Of a stretch of 6,768 bases of DNA, positions 1 to 5,489 are shown in pieces. The stretch covers positions 1-6,768 of the forward strand of contig WLIH01000149.1 in assembly GCA_009702305.1 (NCBI GenBank). Direction: 5' to 3'. Numbering within the stretch: position 1 is the first letter of the stretch; each line of letters starts with the position of its first letter. The notes under the pieces were generated by a model. The model saw only the letters and a list, made by a program, of their open reading frames with translations, was not told where the DNA came from and made no database searches. The stretch is from Actinomycetota bacterium. GTDB taxonomy: Bacteria > Actinomycetota > Actinomycetes > Propionibacteriales > Nocardioidaceae. The translations under genes and the position numbers were made by a program.

Positions 1-125
1 AGTCGGCGGGGAGCCTCCTGGACGACTCTGGTGTGTCACGACCTCCACCTCCCGCCGGCCCGCACGCCGCCAGCCCGGCCGCCCACCCCGCCCACCTCTC
101 CCCGCCGCCGGGGACGGGTTTGTGC

Positions 126-149
126 CCGGGACGCCGTAATCTGTCCCGG
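126..149. repeat. 7-bp inverted repeat abutting the miaB start
   Basis: CCGGGAC at 126-132 is the exact reverse complement of GTCCCGG at 143-149, with a 10-base spacer that contains TAATCT. The right arm ends two bases before the miaB ATG. It could be an operator around the -10 element. If transcription began upstream, it could instead be a small hairpin at the start codon. A chance occurrence in GC-rich DNA is also quite possible. Confidence 0.35.
137..142 (+). promoter_or_regulatory. Possible -10 element of a leaderless or near-leaderless miaB promoter
   Basis: TAATCT fits the actinobacterial -10 pattern TAnnnT and ends 9 bases before the miaB ATG. That would place the transcript start within a few bases of the start codon. 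No Shine-Dalgarno sequence lies in the preceding 20 bases, which agrees with leaderless translation. No convincing -35 box is visible at the usual spacing, so the call rests on the hexamer, its position and the lack of a ribosome binding site. Confidence 0.35.
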
Positions 150-151
150 TC

Positions 152-1621
152 ATGCGCACCTACGAGGTCCGCACCTACGGGTGCCAGATGAACGTCCACG
201 ACTCCGAGCGCCTCACGGGGCTGCTGGAGGACGCGGGCTACGCCGCCGCGCCGGCCGGGGAGCAGGCCGACGTGGTCGTGTTCAACACCTGCGCGGTCCG
301 GGAGAACGCCGACAACAAGCTCTACGGCAACCTCTCCCACCTCGCCCCGGTCAAGGCTGCCAACCCGGACATGCAGATCGCGGTCGGCGGGTGCCTGGCC
401 CAGAAGGACCGCGCGACGATCACCGCGAAGGCCCCCTACGTCGACGTCGTCTTCGGCACTCACAACATCGGATCGCTGCCGGTGCTGCTGGAGCGGGCGC
501 GGGTGCAGCAGGAGGCCCAGGTCGAGATCCTGGAGGGCCTCGACGTCTTCCCGTCGACCCTGCCGACCAAGCGGGACTCGGCGTACGCCGCCTGGGTCTC
601 GATCTCGGTGGGCTGCAACAACACCTGCACGTTCTGCATCGTCCCGGCGCTGCGCGGCAAGGAGAAGGACCGCCGACCCGGCGACATCCTGGCCGAGATC
701 CGAGCTCTCGTCGCCGAGGGCGTCAGCGAGATCACCCTGCTCGGGCAGAACGTCAACGCCTACGGCGTCGAGTTCAGCGAGCGTCAGGCCTTCTCCCAGC
801 TGCTGCGCGCGTGCGGTGAGATCGAGGGCCTGGAGCGGGTCCGCTTCACCTCGCCGCACCCGGCGGAGTTCACCGACGACGTGATCGAGGCGATGGCCGA
901 GACGGCCAACGTGATGCCGTCGCTGCACATGCCGTTGCAGTCCGGCTCCGACAAGGTCCTGCGCGACATGCGCCGCTCCTACCGCTCGGCGAAGTACCTC
1001 GGCATCATCGAGCGGGTCCGCGCCGCCATCCCGCACGCCGCGATCACGACCGACATCATCGTCGGCTTCCCCGGTGAGACCGAGGACGACTTCCTCGAGA
1101 CGCTGCGGGTCGTGCGTGAGTCGCGCTTCGCCGGCGCCTTCACCTTCCAATACTCCAAGCGGCCGGGCACCCCGGCAGCCACGCTCGAGGACCAGGTGCC
1201 GCCCGAGGTCGTCAAGGACCGCTACGGCCGACTGGTCGAGCTGGTCAACGAGATCGCCTGGGAGGAGAACCAGCGTCTGGTCGGCCGCACGGTCGAGCTG
1301 ATGGTGGCCGAGGGCGAGGGCCGCAAGGACGCCGAGACCCTGCGCCTCTCGGGTCGGGCCAGCGACAACCGGCTGGTGCACTTCGTCGCGCCGGACGACA
1401 CCCACGGTGAGCCGGTGCGGCCCGGCGACATGGTGACGGTGGAGATCACGCACGCCGCTCCCCACCACCTGGTCGCCGACCGGGTGGTGTCCGTACGCCG
1501 CACCCGCTCGGGCGATGCCTGGCAGGCACGCTCGGCCGCTCCTGCGGTCACCGGCGTCGGCCTGGGCATGCCGTCGATCGGCGCGCCCGCGCCGCTGCCC
1601 GACGCTCCCGCCTGTCGCTGA
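152..1621 (+). CDS. miaB: tRNA-2-methylthio-N6-dimethylallyladenosine synthase MiaB
   Basis: MiaB is a cytoplasmic radical-SAM methylthiotransferase that converts i6A37 to ms2i6A37 in tRNAs reading UNN codons, so it acts after MiaA. The 489 residues show the full architecture. The N-terminal UPF0004 domain has three cluster-binding cysteines: C11 in TYGCQMN, C47 in FNTCAVRE and C81 in GGCLAQ. The radical-SAM core carries the CxxxCxxC motif at C155, C159 and C162 (GCNNTCTFC) followed by PALRGKE. Typical MiaB segments follow at SPHP (234-237), MPLQSGSD (260-267) and [10 protein letters not shown] (301-310). A TRAM domain spans about 373-448. The last 40 or so residues are an Ala/Pro-rich tail, probably disordered. 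The ATG at 152 places TYGCQMN at the normal distance from the N-terminus, and there is no Shine-Dalgarno. The gene is complete and converges on a minus-strand gene cluster. Confidence 0.97.
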   Translation: MRTYEVRTYGCQMNVHDSERLTGLLEDAGYAAAPAGEQADVVVFNTCAVRENADNKLYGNLSHLAPVKAANPDMQIAVGGCLAQKDRATITAKAPYVDVVFGTHNIGSLPVLLERARVQQEAQVEILEGLDVFPSTLPTKRDSAYAAWVSISVGCNNTCTFCIVPALRGKEKDRRPGDILAEIRALVAEGVSEITLLGQNVNAYGVEFSERQAFSQLLRACGEIEGLERVRFTSPHPAEFTDDVIEAMAETANVMPSLHMPLQSGSDKVLRDMRRSYRSAKYLGIIERVRAAIPHAAITTDIIVGFPGETEDDFLETLRVVRESRFAGAFTFQYSKRPGTPAATLEDQVPPEVVKDRYGRLVELVNEIAWEENQRLVGRTVELMVAEGEGRKDAETLRLSGRASDNRLVHFVAPDDTHGEPVRPGDMVTVEITHAAPHHLVADRVVSVRRTRSGDAWQARSAAPAVTGVGLGMPSIGAPAPLPDAPACR

Positions 1622-1654
1622 GCCGGTCGGTGGGGACAGCCGGTCGGCGGGGAT
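1621..1654 (+). repeat. 17-bp direct tandem repeat after the miaB stop
   Basis: Bases 1621-1637 (AGCCGGTCGGTGGGGAC) and 1638-1654 (AGCCGGTCGGCGGGGAT) are adjacent copies identical at 15 of 17 positions. The first copy begins on the last base of the miaB stop codon, and the second runs into the left arm of the hairpin at 1650-1717. An 11-base piece, GTCGGCGGGGA (1643-1653), occurs again at 2-12, on the other side of miaB. The function is unknown. Confidence 0.7.
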
Positions 1655-1717
1655 AGTCGGGGACCTTCAGGACGCCCGTACGGCGTACCTGAGGTGCCGA
1701 ACGTCCACGACTATCCC
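1650..1717. terminator. Long imperfect hairpin between convergent genes, probable bidirectional terminator
   Basis: GGGATAGTCGGGGAC at 1650-1664 pairs with GTCCACGACTATCCC at 1703-1717 at 14 of 15 positions (the exception is 1660/1707). A second helix pairs 1665-1671 with 1688-1694, including one G-U pair. The tip is a 5-bp stem (ACGCC 1672-1676, GGCGT 1682-1686) with a 5-base loop. Only an 8-base bulge at 1695-1702 and a single base at 1687 interrupt it. It starts 29 bases after the miaB stop and ends 28 bases before the stop of the converging minus-strand gene, the expected place for a shared terminator. There is no T-tract on either strand, which is common for actinobacterial terminators. 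It could also be a copy of a dispersed palindromic element. Confidence 0.65.
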
Positions 1718-1744
1718 GGACCCGACCTGGACGGCCGCTCCTGA

Positions 1745-2005
1745 TCAGGCAGGGGAGTCCTGGGCGGGGTCGACGTCCTGACCGTGCTCGCCGTGCTTGG
1801 TCGCCTCGGTGTCGGTGTCCTCGCCCTCGCGCGTCTCGGTGGGGGCGTCGTCGAGCGCGGGGTTGGACTCGGGCGGCAGGTCGGGGATGACGTTGAGGTC
1901 GTCCCCGCCGTCGACGGCGTCGGGTCCGCCGGGGTTGGGCTCGGGCGGGCCGGCCTCGGGGGTGGGCTGGGGGCCCAGCTCGGACTCGGGGGAGGTGTCG
2001 GTCAC
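1745..2005 (-). CDS. Small acidic, proline-rich, probably disordered protein (86 aa), function unknown
   Basis: I do not recognise a family. The GTG start at 2005 is chosen because AAGGAGG sits 5 bases upstream (2011-2017), whereas extending further would run back into the NUDIX gene. The 86-residue product has no Phe, Trp, Tyr or Cys, is rich in Asp, Glu, Pro, Gly and Thr, and is strongly acidic. Such a composition predicts an extended, disordered chain with no membrane segment or signal peptide. It is the last gene of the minus-strand cluster, 26 bases after the NUDIX stop, and it faces miaB across the hairpin. The strong ribosome binding site and a reading frame closed at a well-placed stop argue that it is real. 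However, compositionally biased short genes are easily mispredicted in GC-rich DNA. Confidence 0.65.
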   Translation of the reverse strand: MTDTSPESELGPQPTPEAGPPEPNPGGPDAVDGGDDLNVIPDLPPESNPALDDAPTETREGEDTDTEATKHGEHGQDVDPAQDSPA

Positions 2006-2010
2006 GGGGA

Positions 2011-2017
2011 CCTCCTT
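2011..2017 (-). promoter_or_regulatory. Strong Shine-Dalgarno that fixes the GTG start at 2005
   Basis: Read on the minus strand the bases are AAGGAGG, a near-perfect anti-16S match, separated by 5 bases from GTG. It lies inside the 26-base gap after the NUDIX stop codon. It is the main argument for the 86-residue protein and for its start. Confidence 0.75.
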
Positions 2018-2031
2018 CCCGGGTGGCCGGC

Positions 2032-2499
2032 TCAGAAACCGAAGCTGGTGTACGGCGCCACGCCGCCCGCGGTCAGGCCGTCCAGCACGAACCGCTCGTG
2101 CGGCACCACAGGGCCTGGCAGGGTGTCGAGCGCGGACAGCGGCGTCCACCGCAGCTCGGCGCACTTGAGCGGCTCGATGATGCGGGGCTCGCCCGACCAG
2201 GACCGGGCGGTGAAGAAGAAGTCGACGCGCTGCTCGATCGGCTCCGGACCGTTGGTGCGCTGCATCGACGTCACGAACTCCAGCGCGAGGTCGCCCACCC
2301 CGAGCTCCTCGGCCGCCTCGCGGCGGGCGGCGTCGTAGGCCGTCTCGCCGGCCTCGACATGTCCCGCGGCGGCCGAGGCCCAGTGGTGGTCCATGTAGCC
2401 GGTGTGGTGCCGCAGCTGCAGCAGGACCTCGGCTCCCTGGGCGCCGTCGCGGGTCAGCAGGACGTACGCCGCCGGCACGATGGTGAAGCGGTCGCTCAT
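2032..2499 (-). CDS. NUDIX hydrolase
   Basis: NUDIX enzymes cleave nucleoside-diphosphate-linked substrates in the cytoplasm using a divalent metal; the substrate here cannot be read from the sequence. The 155-residue protein holds a complete Nudix box GX5EX7REUXEEXGU at residues 46-68: G46, E52, R60, E61, E64, E65, G67 and V68 are all present. Strands before the box (VPAAYVLLTRDG, EVLLQLR) and the length match single-domain MutT-like enzymes. HHWASAAAGHVEAGE replaces the more usual hW-x-lPAGHVE wording. The ATG at 2499 overlaps the TGA of the upstream 54-residue gene (ATGA, 2496-2499) and has only a weak, distant GAGG-like site, so translation is probably coupled to that gene. Not assignable to a named gene such as mutT. 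Confidence 0.93.
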   Translation of the reverse strand: MSDRFTIVPAAYVLLTRDGAQGAEVLLQLRHHTGYMDHHWASAAAGHVEAGETAYDAARREAAEELGVGDLALEFVTSMQRTNGPEPIEQRVDFFFTARSWSGEPRIIEPLKCAELRWTPLSALDTLPGPVVPHERFVLDGLTAGGVAPYTSFGF

Positions 2500-2660
2500 G
2501 TGGAGGGCTGGTCCTCGGAGGTCTCCGCGTTCTCGGCCTGAGCGGCGGCTGCTGCCTGGGCGCCGTCGTCGCTCCCGGTCAGCTCGCTCTCGTGCTCGCC
2601 CGGCGGCACGTCCGTCGGAGCCGCCGGCTCGTCGCGGTCCTCGGGGATCGGCGCGGTCAC
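2496..2660 (-). CDS. Small acidic Ala/Glu-rich protein (54 aa), function unknown
   Basis: I do not recognise a family. The GTG start at 2660 overlaps the TGA of the preceding gene as GTGA (2657-2660), and its own TGA overlaps the NUDIX ATG as ATGA (2496-2499), so the frame is closed at both ends by typical translational-coupling junctions. The product has no Phe, Trp, Tyr or Cys, contains an AQAAAAAQAENAE stretch (residues 34-46) and is clearly acidic, so it is probably disordered apart from a possible short helix. It has no strong Shine-Dalgarno. The exact overlaps on both sides are the best evidence that it is expressed. Otherwise it could be a non-coding spacer. Confidence 0.6.
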   Translation of the reverse strand: MTAPIPEDRDEPAAPTDVPPGEHESELTGSDDGAQAAAAAQAENAETSEDQPST

Positions 2661-2896
2661 GGCAGGTCGTCGTTCTTCTTGTCGAGCCTGTCGAGACCGT
2701 CCTTGGCCTTCGCCACGCCCTGGGTGATCTTGTCGTGGTGCTTGCCGCCGGTGCGCTTGTCGGCCGCTGCCGCCGCCTTGTCGAGTCCGCCGGCGATCTT
2801 GTCGCCGTGCTTGTCCACGGCGTCGGCCAACTTGTCCTGGGCCTGCGCGCGGACCTTGTCGATCTTGGCCTTGTCGAACTTGTCGAAGAAGCCCAT
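2657..2896 (-). CDS. Rv0909/MT0933-like antitoxin-family small protein
   Basis: The 79 residues begin MGFFDKFDKAKIDK and are packed with Lys and Asp in an amphipathic helical pattern. The central segment (GGLDKAAAAADKRTGG, residues 37-51) followed by KHHDKITQGVAKAKDGLD matches the style of the MT0933/Rv0909 antitoxin-like family (PF14013). This assignment was made from memory of the family. In M. tuberculosis Rv0909 is paired with the toxin Rv0910, an SRPBCC-fold protein. No such partner gene is present here, so an antitoxin role is doubtful and the protein may be a stand-alone helical protein. The ATG at 2896 has AGGAGG 4 bases upstream (2901-2906). It heads the four-gene minus-strand cluster and diverges from miaA with 49 bases between the two starts. 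Confidence 0.85.
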   Translation of the reverse strand: MGFFDKFDKAKIDKVRAQAQDKLADAVDKHGDKIAGGLDKAAAAADKRTGGKHHDKITQGVAKAKDGLDRLDKKNDDLP

Positions 2897-2916
2897 GTCG
2901 CCTCCTGTGGTCGGTG

Positions 2917-2930
2917 AGCCCGCTCGGGCT
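2917..2930. repeat. Perfect 6-bp inverted repeat in the divergent intergenic region
   Basis: AGCCCG (2917-2922) and CGGGCT (2925-2930) are perfect inverted arms around a 2-base centre. The site lies between the candidate -10 of the minus-strand cluster and its Shine-Dalgarno, and also just upstream of the miaA start. A dimeric regulator could bind here and affect both directions. On the minus-strand transcript, a hairpin with a 2-base loop is unlikely. Short palindromes are frequent in GC-rich DNA, so function is unproven. Confidence 0.35.
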
Positions 2931-2934
2931 TGCC

Positions 2935-2940
2935 ACACTA
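2935..2940 (-). promoter_or_regulatory. Possible -10 element for the minus-strand cluster
   Basis: On the minus strand the bases read TAGTGT, fitting TAnnnT. A transcript starting about 7 bases further on would have a leader of roughly 30 bases that includes the AGGAGG site of the antitoxin-family gene. The -35 region would fall inside the start of miaA and shows no clear match. Any promoter for miaA would have to overlap the same bases. Confidence 0.3.
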
Positions 2941-2945
2941 ACGAC

Positions 2946-3875
2946 ATGGTCGTGAGCAGCGCGGTGCCCGTGGTCGCCGTGGTCGGTGCCACCGCCTCGG
3001 GCAAGACCGGCCTGTCCCTCGACCTGGCCGAGCGGCTCGGCGGCGAGATCGTCAACACCGATGCCATGCAGGTCTACCGCGGTATGGATGTCGGCACGGC
3101 CAAGCTGCCGCCGGACGAGCGGCGGGGCATCGCCCACCACCTGTTGGACGCGCTCCACGTGCGCGAGACGGCGACGGTCGCCCACTTCCAGGGGTGGGCC
3201 CGCGCCCTGGTCGTCGAGCTGCGCGAGCGTGGCACGGTGCCGGTGCTGGTCGGCGGCTCGGCGCTCTACACCCGAGCGATCCTGGACCGCTTCGAGTTCC
3301 CCGGCACCGACCTCGAGGTGCGCACCCGGCTCGAGGCGGAGCTCGCGGAGCTGGGTCACCCGGCCCTGCACGCGCGGCTGCGGGGGCTCGACCCGATCAC
3401 CGCCAAGCGGATCGAGGTCGAGAACGGTCGCCGCGTGGTGCGGGCCCTCGAGGTCATCGAGCTCACCGGCCGCCCCTACACCGCGAGCCTGCCGGTGTTG
3501 GAGTACGTCGACCCGCACACCGTCCAGATCGGTGTCGACATCGACCGCCCGACGTTGGACGCCCGGATCGAGCAGCGGGTCGCCCAGATGTGGGCCGACG
3601 GCTTCGTCGAGGAGGTCGAGCGGCTGCTGGCCGACGGTCTCGACGAGGGCGTGACCGCCCGACGTGCGATCGGCTACCGCGAGGTCGTCGCCCTCCTGGC
3701 CGGCGAGCTCTCCGAGGATGAGGCCCGCGCGCGTACGGCGGCCGCGACGCGCCGCTTCGCCCGCCGTCAGGACGGCTGGTTCCGCAAGGACCCGCGCATC
3801 GTCTGGGTGCGCCACGACGACCCCGACCGGATCGCGGCGGCGTTGGCCGCGGTGAGTGCTGTCACCGAACGTTAA
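2946..3875 (+). CDS. miaA: tRNA dimethylallyltransferase MiaA
   Basis: MiaA transfers the dimethylallyl group of DMAPP to N6 of A37 in tRNAs that read UNN codons, giving the i6A substrate of MiaB. The 309-residue length is normal. The P-loop GATASGKT is at 14-21, followed by the DMAPP/tRNA-binding signature NTDAMQVYRGMDVGTAK (37-53). VGGSALYTRA is at 102-111, ENGRRVVRALEV at 159-170, RRAIGYRE at 239-246 and the C-terminal FARRQDGWFRKDPRI at 271-285. The ATG at 2946 is used; a GTG two codons later (2952) would also keep the P-loop intact. Neither has a Shine-Dalgarno, so the mRNA may be leaderless. The weak hexamer CACACT (2934-2939) would be correctly placed for that. The gene is complete and is followed after 45 bases by the exporter gene. 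Confidence 0.97.
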   Translation: MVVSSAVPVVAVVGATASGKTGLSLDLAERLGGEIVNTDAMQVYRGMDVGTAKLPPDERRGIAHHLLDALHVRETATVAHFQGWARALVVELRERGTVPVLVGGSALYTRAILDRFEFPGTDLEVRTRLEAELAELGHPALHARLRGLDPITAKRIEVENGRRVVRALEVIELTGRPYTASLPVLEYVDPHTVQIGVDIDRPTLDARIEQRVAQMWADGFVEEVERLLADGLDEGVTARRAIGYREVVALLAGELSEDEARARTAAATRRFARRQDGWFRKDPRIVWVRHDDPDRIAAALAAVSAVTER

Positions 3876-3920
3876 TCAAGGTGCCGATGAGTCCGGGCCT
3901 GTGCCAGGGTCTGACCCATC

Positions 3921-5444
3921 ATGAGTGCCAGCCCCGAGACCAGCAGCCCCGAGATCAGCAGCCCCGAGATCAGCCCCGAGATGACGACCCCTGCAGCGGG
4001 GCCCCAGACGGGCGAGGCGGCGATCGCGTCCCCGGACTACAGCGTCCTCAAGTGGCTGGTGATGGGCACCTTCATCGTCATCCTCAACGAGACGATCATG
4101 GTCAACGCCATCCCGCGCCTGATGGTGGAGTTCTCGGTCGGCCCGCGCACGGCGCAGTGGCTGACCTCGGCGTTCATGCTGACGATGGCGGTCGTGATCC
4201 CGGTGACCGGGTGGTTCCTGCAGCGGGTGACCACCCGTCAGGCGCTGGCCACCGCGATGACCGTCTTCTGCGCCGGCACGCTGCTGTGCGCCGTGGCGCC
4301 GACGTTCGCGATCCTGCTGGTCGGGCGCGTGATCCAGGCGGCCGGCACCGCGGTGATGATGCCGCTGCTGATGACGACGCTGATGACCATCGTCCACGAG
4401 CGCGACCGCGGCCGGATCATGGGCAACGTCACGCTGGCGATGTCGGTCGCCCCCGCGCTCGGCCCGGCCGTGTCCGGCGTGATCCTGCACGTCGCGTCGT
4501 GGCGCTGGATGTTCGGCGTCGTGCTCCCGATCGCGATCGCGATCACCGTCGTCGGCGTGCGTCGCCTGGTCAACGTCGGCGAGACCCGCGCCGGCACCGT
4601 CGACTGGCTCAGCGTGGTGCTCTCCGCGTTCGGCTTCGGCCCTCTCGTCTATGGCCTCTCGCGCCTGGGCGGCAGCACCGGCGCGGCCTACGTCCCGTGG
4701 CTCTCGATCGCTGTCGGCGCCGCGGCGATCACCCTCTTCGTGCTGCGTCAGCTGCAGCTCCAGCGCGGTGGCACCCCGCTGCTCGACCTGCGCGCGCTCA
4801 CCCACCGCACCTTCACGCTGGCACTGGCGCTGATGTCGATCGCCTTCATGGCGATGCTCGGCTCGATGATCCTGCTGCCGCTCTACCTGCAGGAGGTCCG
4901 CGGCCTGTCCGAGCTGCAGACCGGCCTGCTGGTGATGCCGGGCGGGCTCGCGATGGGCCTGCTCGGACCGCGGGTCGGGCGGCTCTTCGACCTGTACGGC
5001 GGGCGGCCGCTGATCCTGCCCGGTGCTGTCGGCGTCCTCGTGTCGCTCGCGCTGCTCACCCAGGTCGGCGTCGACACGTCGGTCTGGTCGATCCTGCCGG
5101 CCCACGTCCTGCTGATGGTCTCGCTGGCCGCGGTCTTCACCCCTGTCTTCACCCTGGGTCTCGGGGCGCTGCCCCCGGAGCTCTACTCCCACGGCAGCTC
5201 GCTGCTCGGCACCCTGCAGCAGGTGGCCGCGGCGACCGGCACGGCCGTGATCATCGCGGTGATGGCGGCGCGCGAGACCGGGCTGCTCGACGACGGTGTC
5301 AACGCGCTCGAGGCCCAGGTCGGTGGCATGCAGTGGGGCTTCGGCGTGGGCGCGATCCTGGCCGTCGTCGTGGTGGCGATCGCGGTCGTGATGCCGGGAC
5401 GCCTCCCCGAGGGCAGCGCCGAGGCCGGCCCCGCTGCGCACTGA
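3921..5444 (+). CDS. DHA2-type (14-TMS) MFS multidrug efflux transporter
   Basis: This is a predicted proton-driven inner-membrane exporter of the drug:H+ antiporter-2 branch (EmrB/LmrB-like); the substrate is unknown. The 507 residues begin with about 40 soluble residues containing SPE(I/T)S repeats. About 14 hydrophobic segments follow, near 43-64, 79-100, 108-127, 129-157, 171-190, 196-213, 227-247, 257-277, 298-320, 333-352, 362-382, 389-411, 427-450 and 474-492. Helix 1 carries LNETIMVNAIP (55-65), matching the DHA2 motif with a buried acid at E57. Helix 5 has the antiporter motif C (LGPAVSGVIL, 180-189). The second half has a motif-A-like GRLFDLYGGRPLI (353-365). The loop after helix 2 lacks the usual motif-A aspartate. 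No TetR or MarR regulator gene is adjacent. The start at 3921 has only a weak AGGG 11 bases upstream. It may be co-transcribed with miaA, 45 bases away. Confidence 0.93.
   Translation: MSASPETSSPEISSPEISPEMTTPAAGPQTGEAAIASPDYSVLKWLVMGTFIVILNETIMVNAIPRLMVEFSVGPRTAQWLTSAFMLTMAVVIPVTGWFLQRVTTRQALATAMTVFCAGTLLCAVAPTFAILLVGRVIQAAGTAVMMPLLMTTLMTIVHERDRGRIMGNVTLAMSVAPALGPAVSGVILHVASWRWMFGVVLPIAIAITVVGVRRLVNVGETRAGTVDWLSVVLSAFGFGPLVYGLSRLGGSTGAAYVPWLSIAVGAAAITLFVLRQLQLQRGGTPLLDLRALTHRTFTLALALMSIAFMAMLGSMILLPLYLQEVRGLSELQTGLLVMPGGLAMGLLGPRVGRLFDLYGGRPLILPGAVGVLVSLALLTQVGVDTSVWSILPAHVLLMVSLAAVFTPVFTLGLGALPPELYSHGSSLLGTLQQVAAATGTAVIIAVMAARETGLLDDGVNALEAQVGGMQWGFGVGAILAVVVVAIAVVMPGRLPEGSAEAGPAAH
3930..3983 (+). 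repeat. In-frame tandem repeat encoding SPE(I/T)S units
   Basis: The unit AGCCCCGAGATCAGC occurs at 3930-3944 (with one change, ACC for ATC) and exactly at 3945-3959. Two 12-base shortened copies follow at 3960-3971 and 3972-3983, the last ending in ATG instead of ATC. All copies stay in frame and encode the repeated Ser-Pro-Glu-Ile/Thr-Ser block in the exporter's cytoplasmic N-terminal tail. Such a run is prone to slippage in multiples of three, so tail length may vary between strains. Confidence 0.85.
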
Positions 5445-5477
5445 CGTATCTCGCTCGGCGGGCCGGTCCCGGTCCAC

Positions 5478-5483
5478 TACCGT
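5478..5483 (+). promoter_or_regulatory. Possible -10 element of a leaderless promoter for the flavoprotein gene
   Basis: TACCGT fits TAnnnT and is separated from the GTG start at 5490 by 6 bases, the spacing expected when transcription begins at the start codon. The only Shine-Dalgarno-like run (GGAG, 5484-5487) is just 2 bases from the GTG, too close to work well. No clear -35 box is seen in the short gap after the exporter gene. Confidence 0.4.
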
Positions 5484-5489
5484 GGAGAC

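Larger units (their letters stand above)
1..151. other. Non-coding lead region upstream of miaB
   Basis: No gene can be supported here. The reading frames stay open only because the sequence is C-rich (roughly 41-112 is almost all C, G and pyrimidine runs) and they encode Arg/Pro-rich low-complexity peptides with no family resemblance. The first 27 bases carry short inverted arms (AGTCG at 1-5, CGACT at 23-27) that could be the end of an upstream terminator. Bases 126-132 and 143-149 form a 7-bp inverted repeat just before the miaB start. An upstream gene may end just outside the window, but nothing here shows which. Confidence 0.5.

Noticed and set aside
14..19. AGGAGG on the minus strand as a ribosome binding site for a leftward gene
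   Set aside because: No ATG, GTG or TTG follows within the 13 bases left in the window, so spacing would be too long for a functional site.
31..819. A 262-codon plus-strand frame over the miaB start
   Set aside because: It is a shifted frame of miaB with Arg/Gly/Pro-rich content; the miaB frame contains every cluster-binding cysteine.
2006..2164. Extending the 86-residue protein upstream to 2164
   Set aside because: The extension overlaps the NUDIX gene in another frame and is Arg/Ala-rich low complexity. The AAGGAGG at 2011-2017 points to the GTG at 2005.
2592..2945. Extending miaA upstream to a start at 2592
   Set aside because: The extra 118 residues are antisense to the antitoxin-family gene and resemble nothing in MiaA. 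Starting at 2946 places the P-loop at residue 14, as in the family.
2897..3067. Extending the antitoxin-family protein to a start at 3067
   Set aside because: The added residues are antisense to miaA, while the ATG at 2896 has a good AGGAGG site 4 bases upstream and gives the expected short family length.
2496..3815. Reading the 54-residue gene as a 439-residue minus-strand protein spanning miaA
   Set aside because: Only the last 54 codons lie outside other genes. The upstream part is antisense to miaA and out of frame across the antitoxin-family gene. The GTG at 2660 with the GTGA overlap is a far better start.
3907..3917. GGGT/ACCC mini-hairpin just before the exporter start, possible translational control
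   Set aside because: A 4-bp stem with a 3-base loop is common by chance in this composition and there is no further supporting structure.
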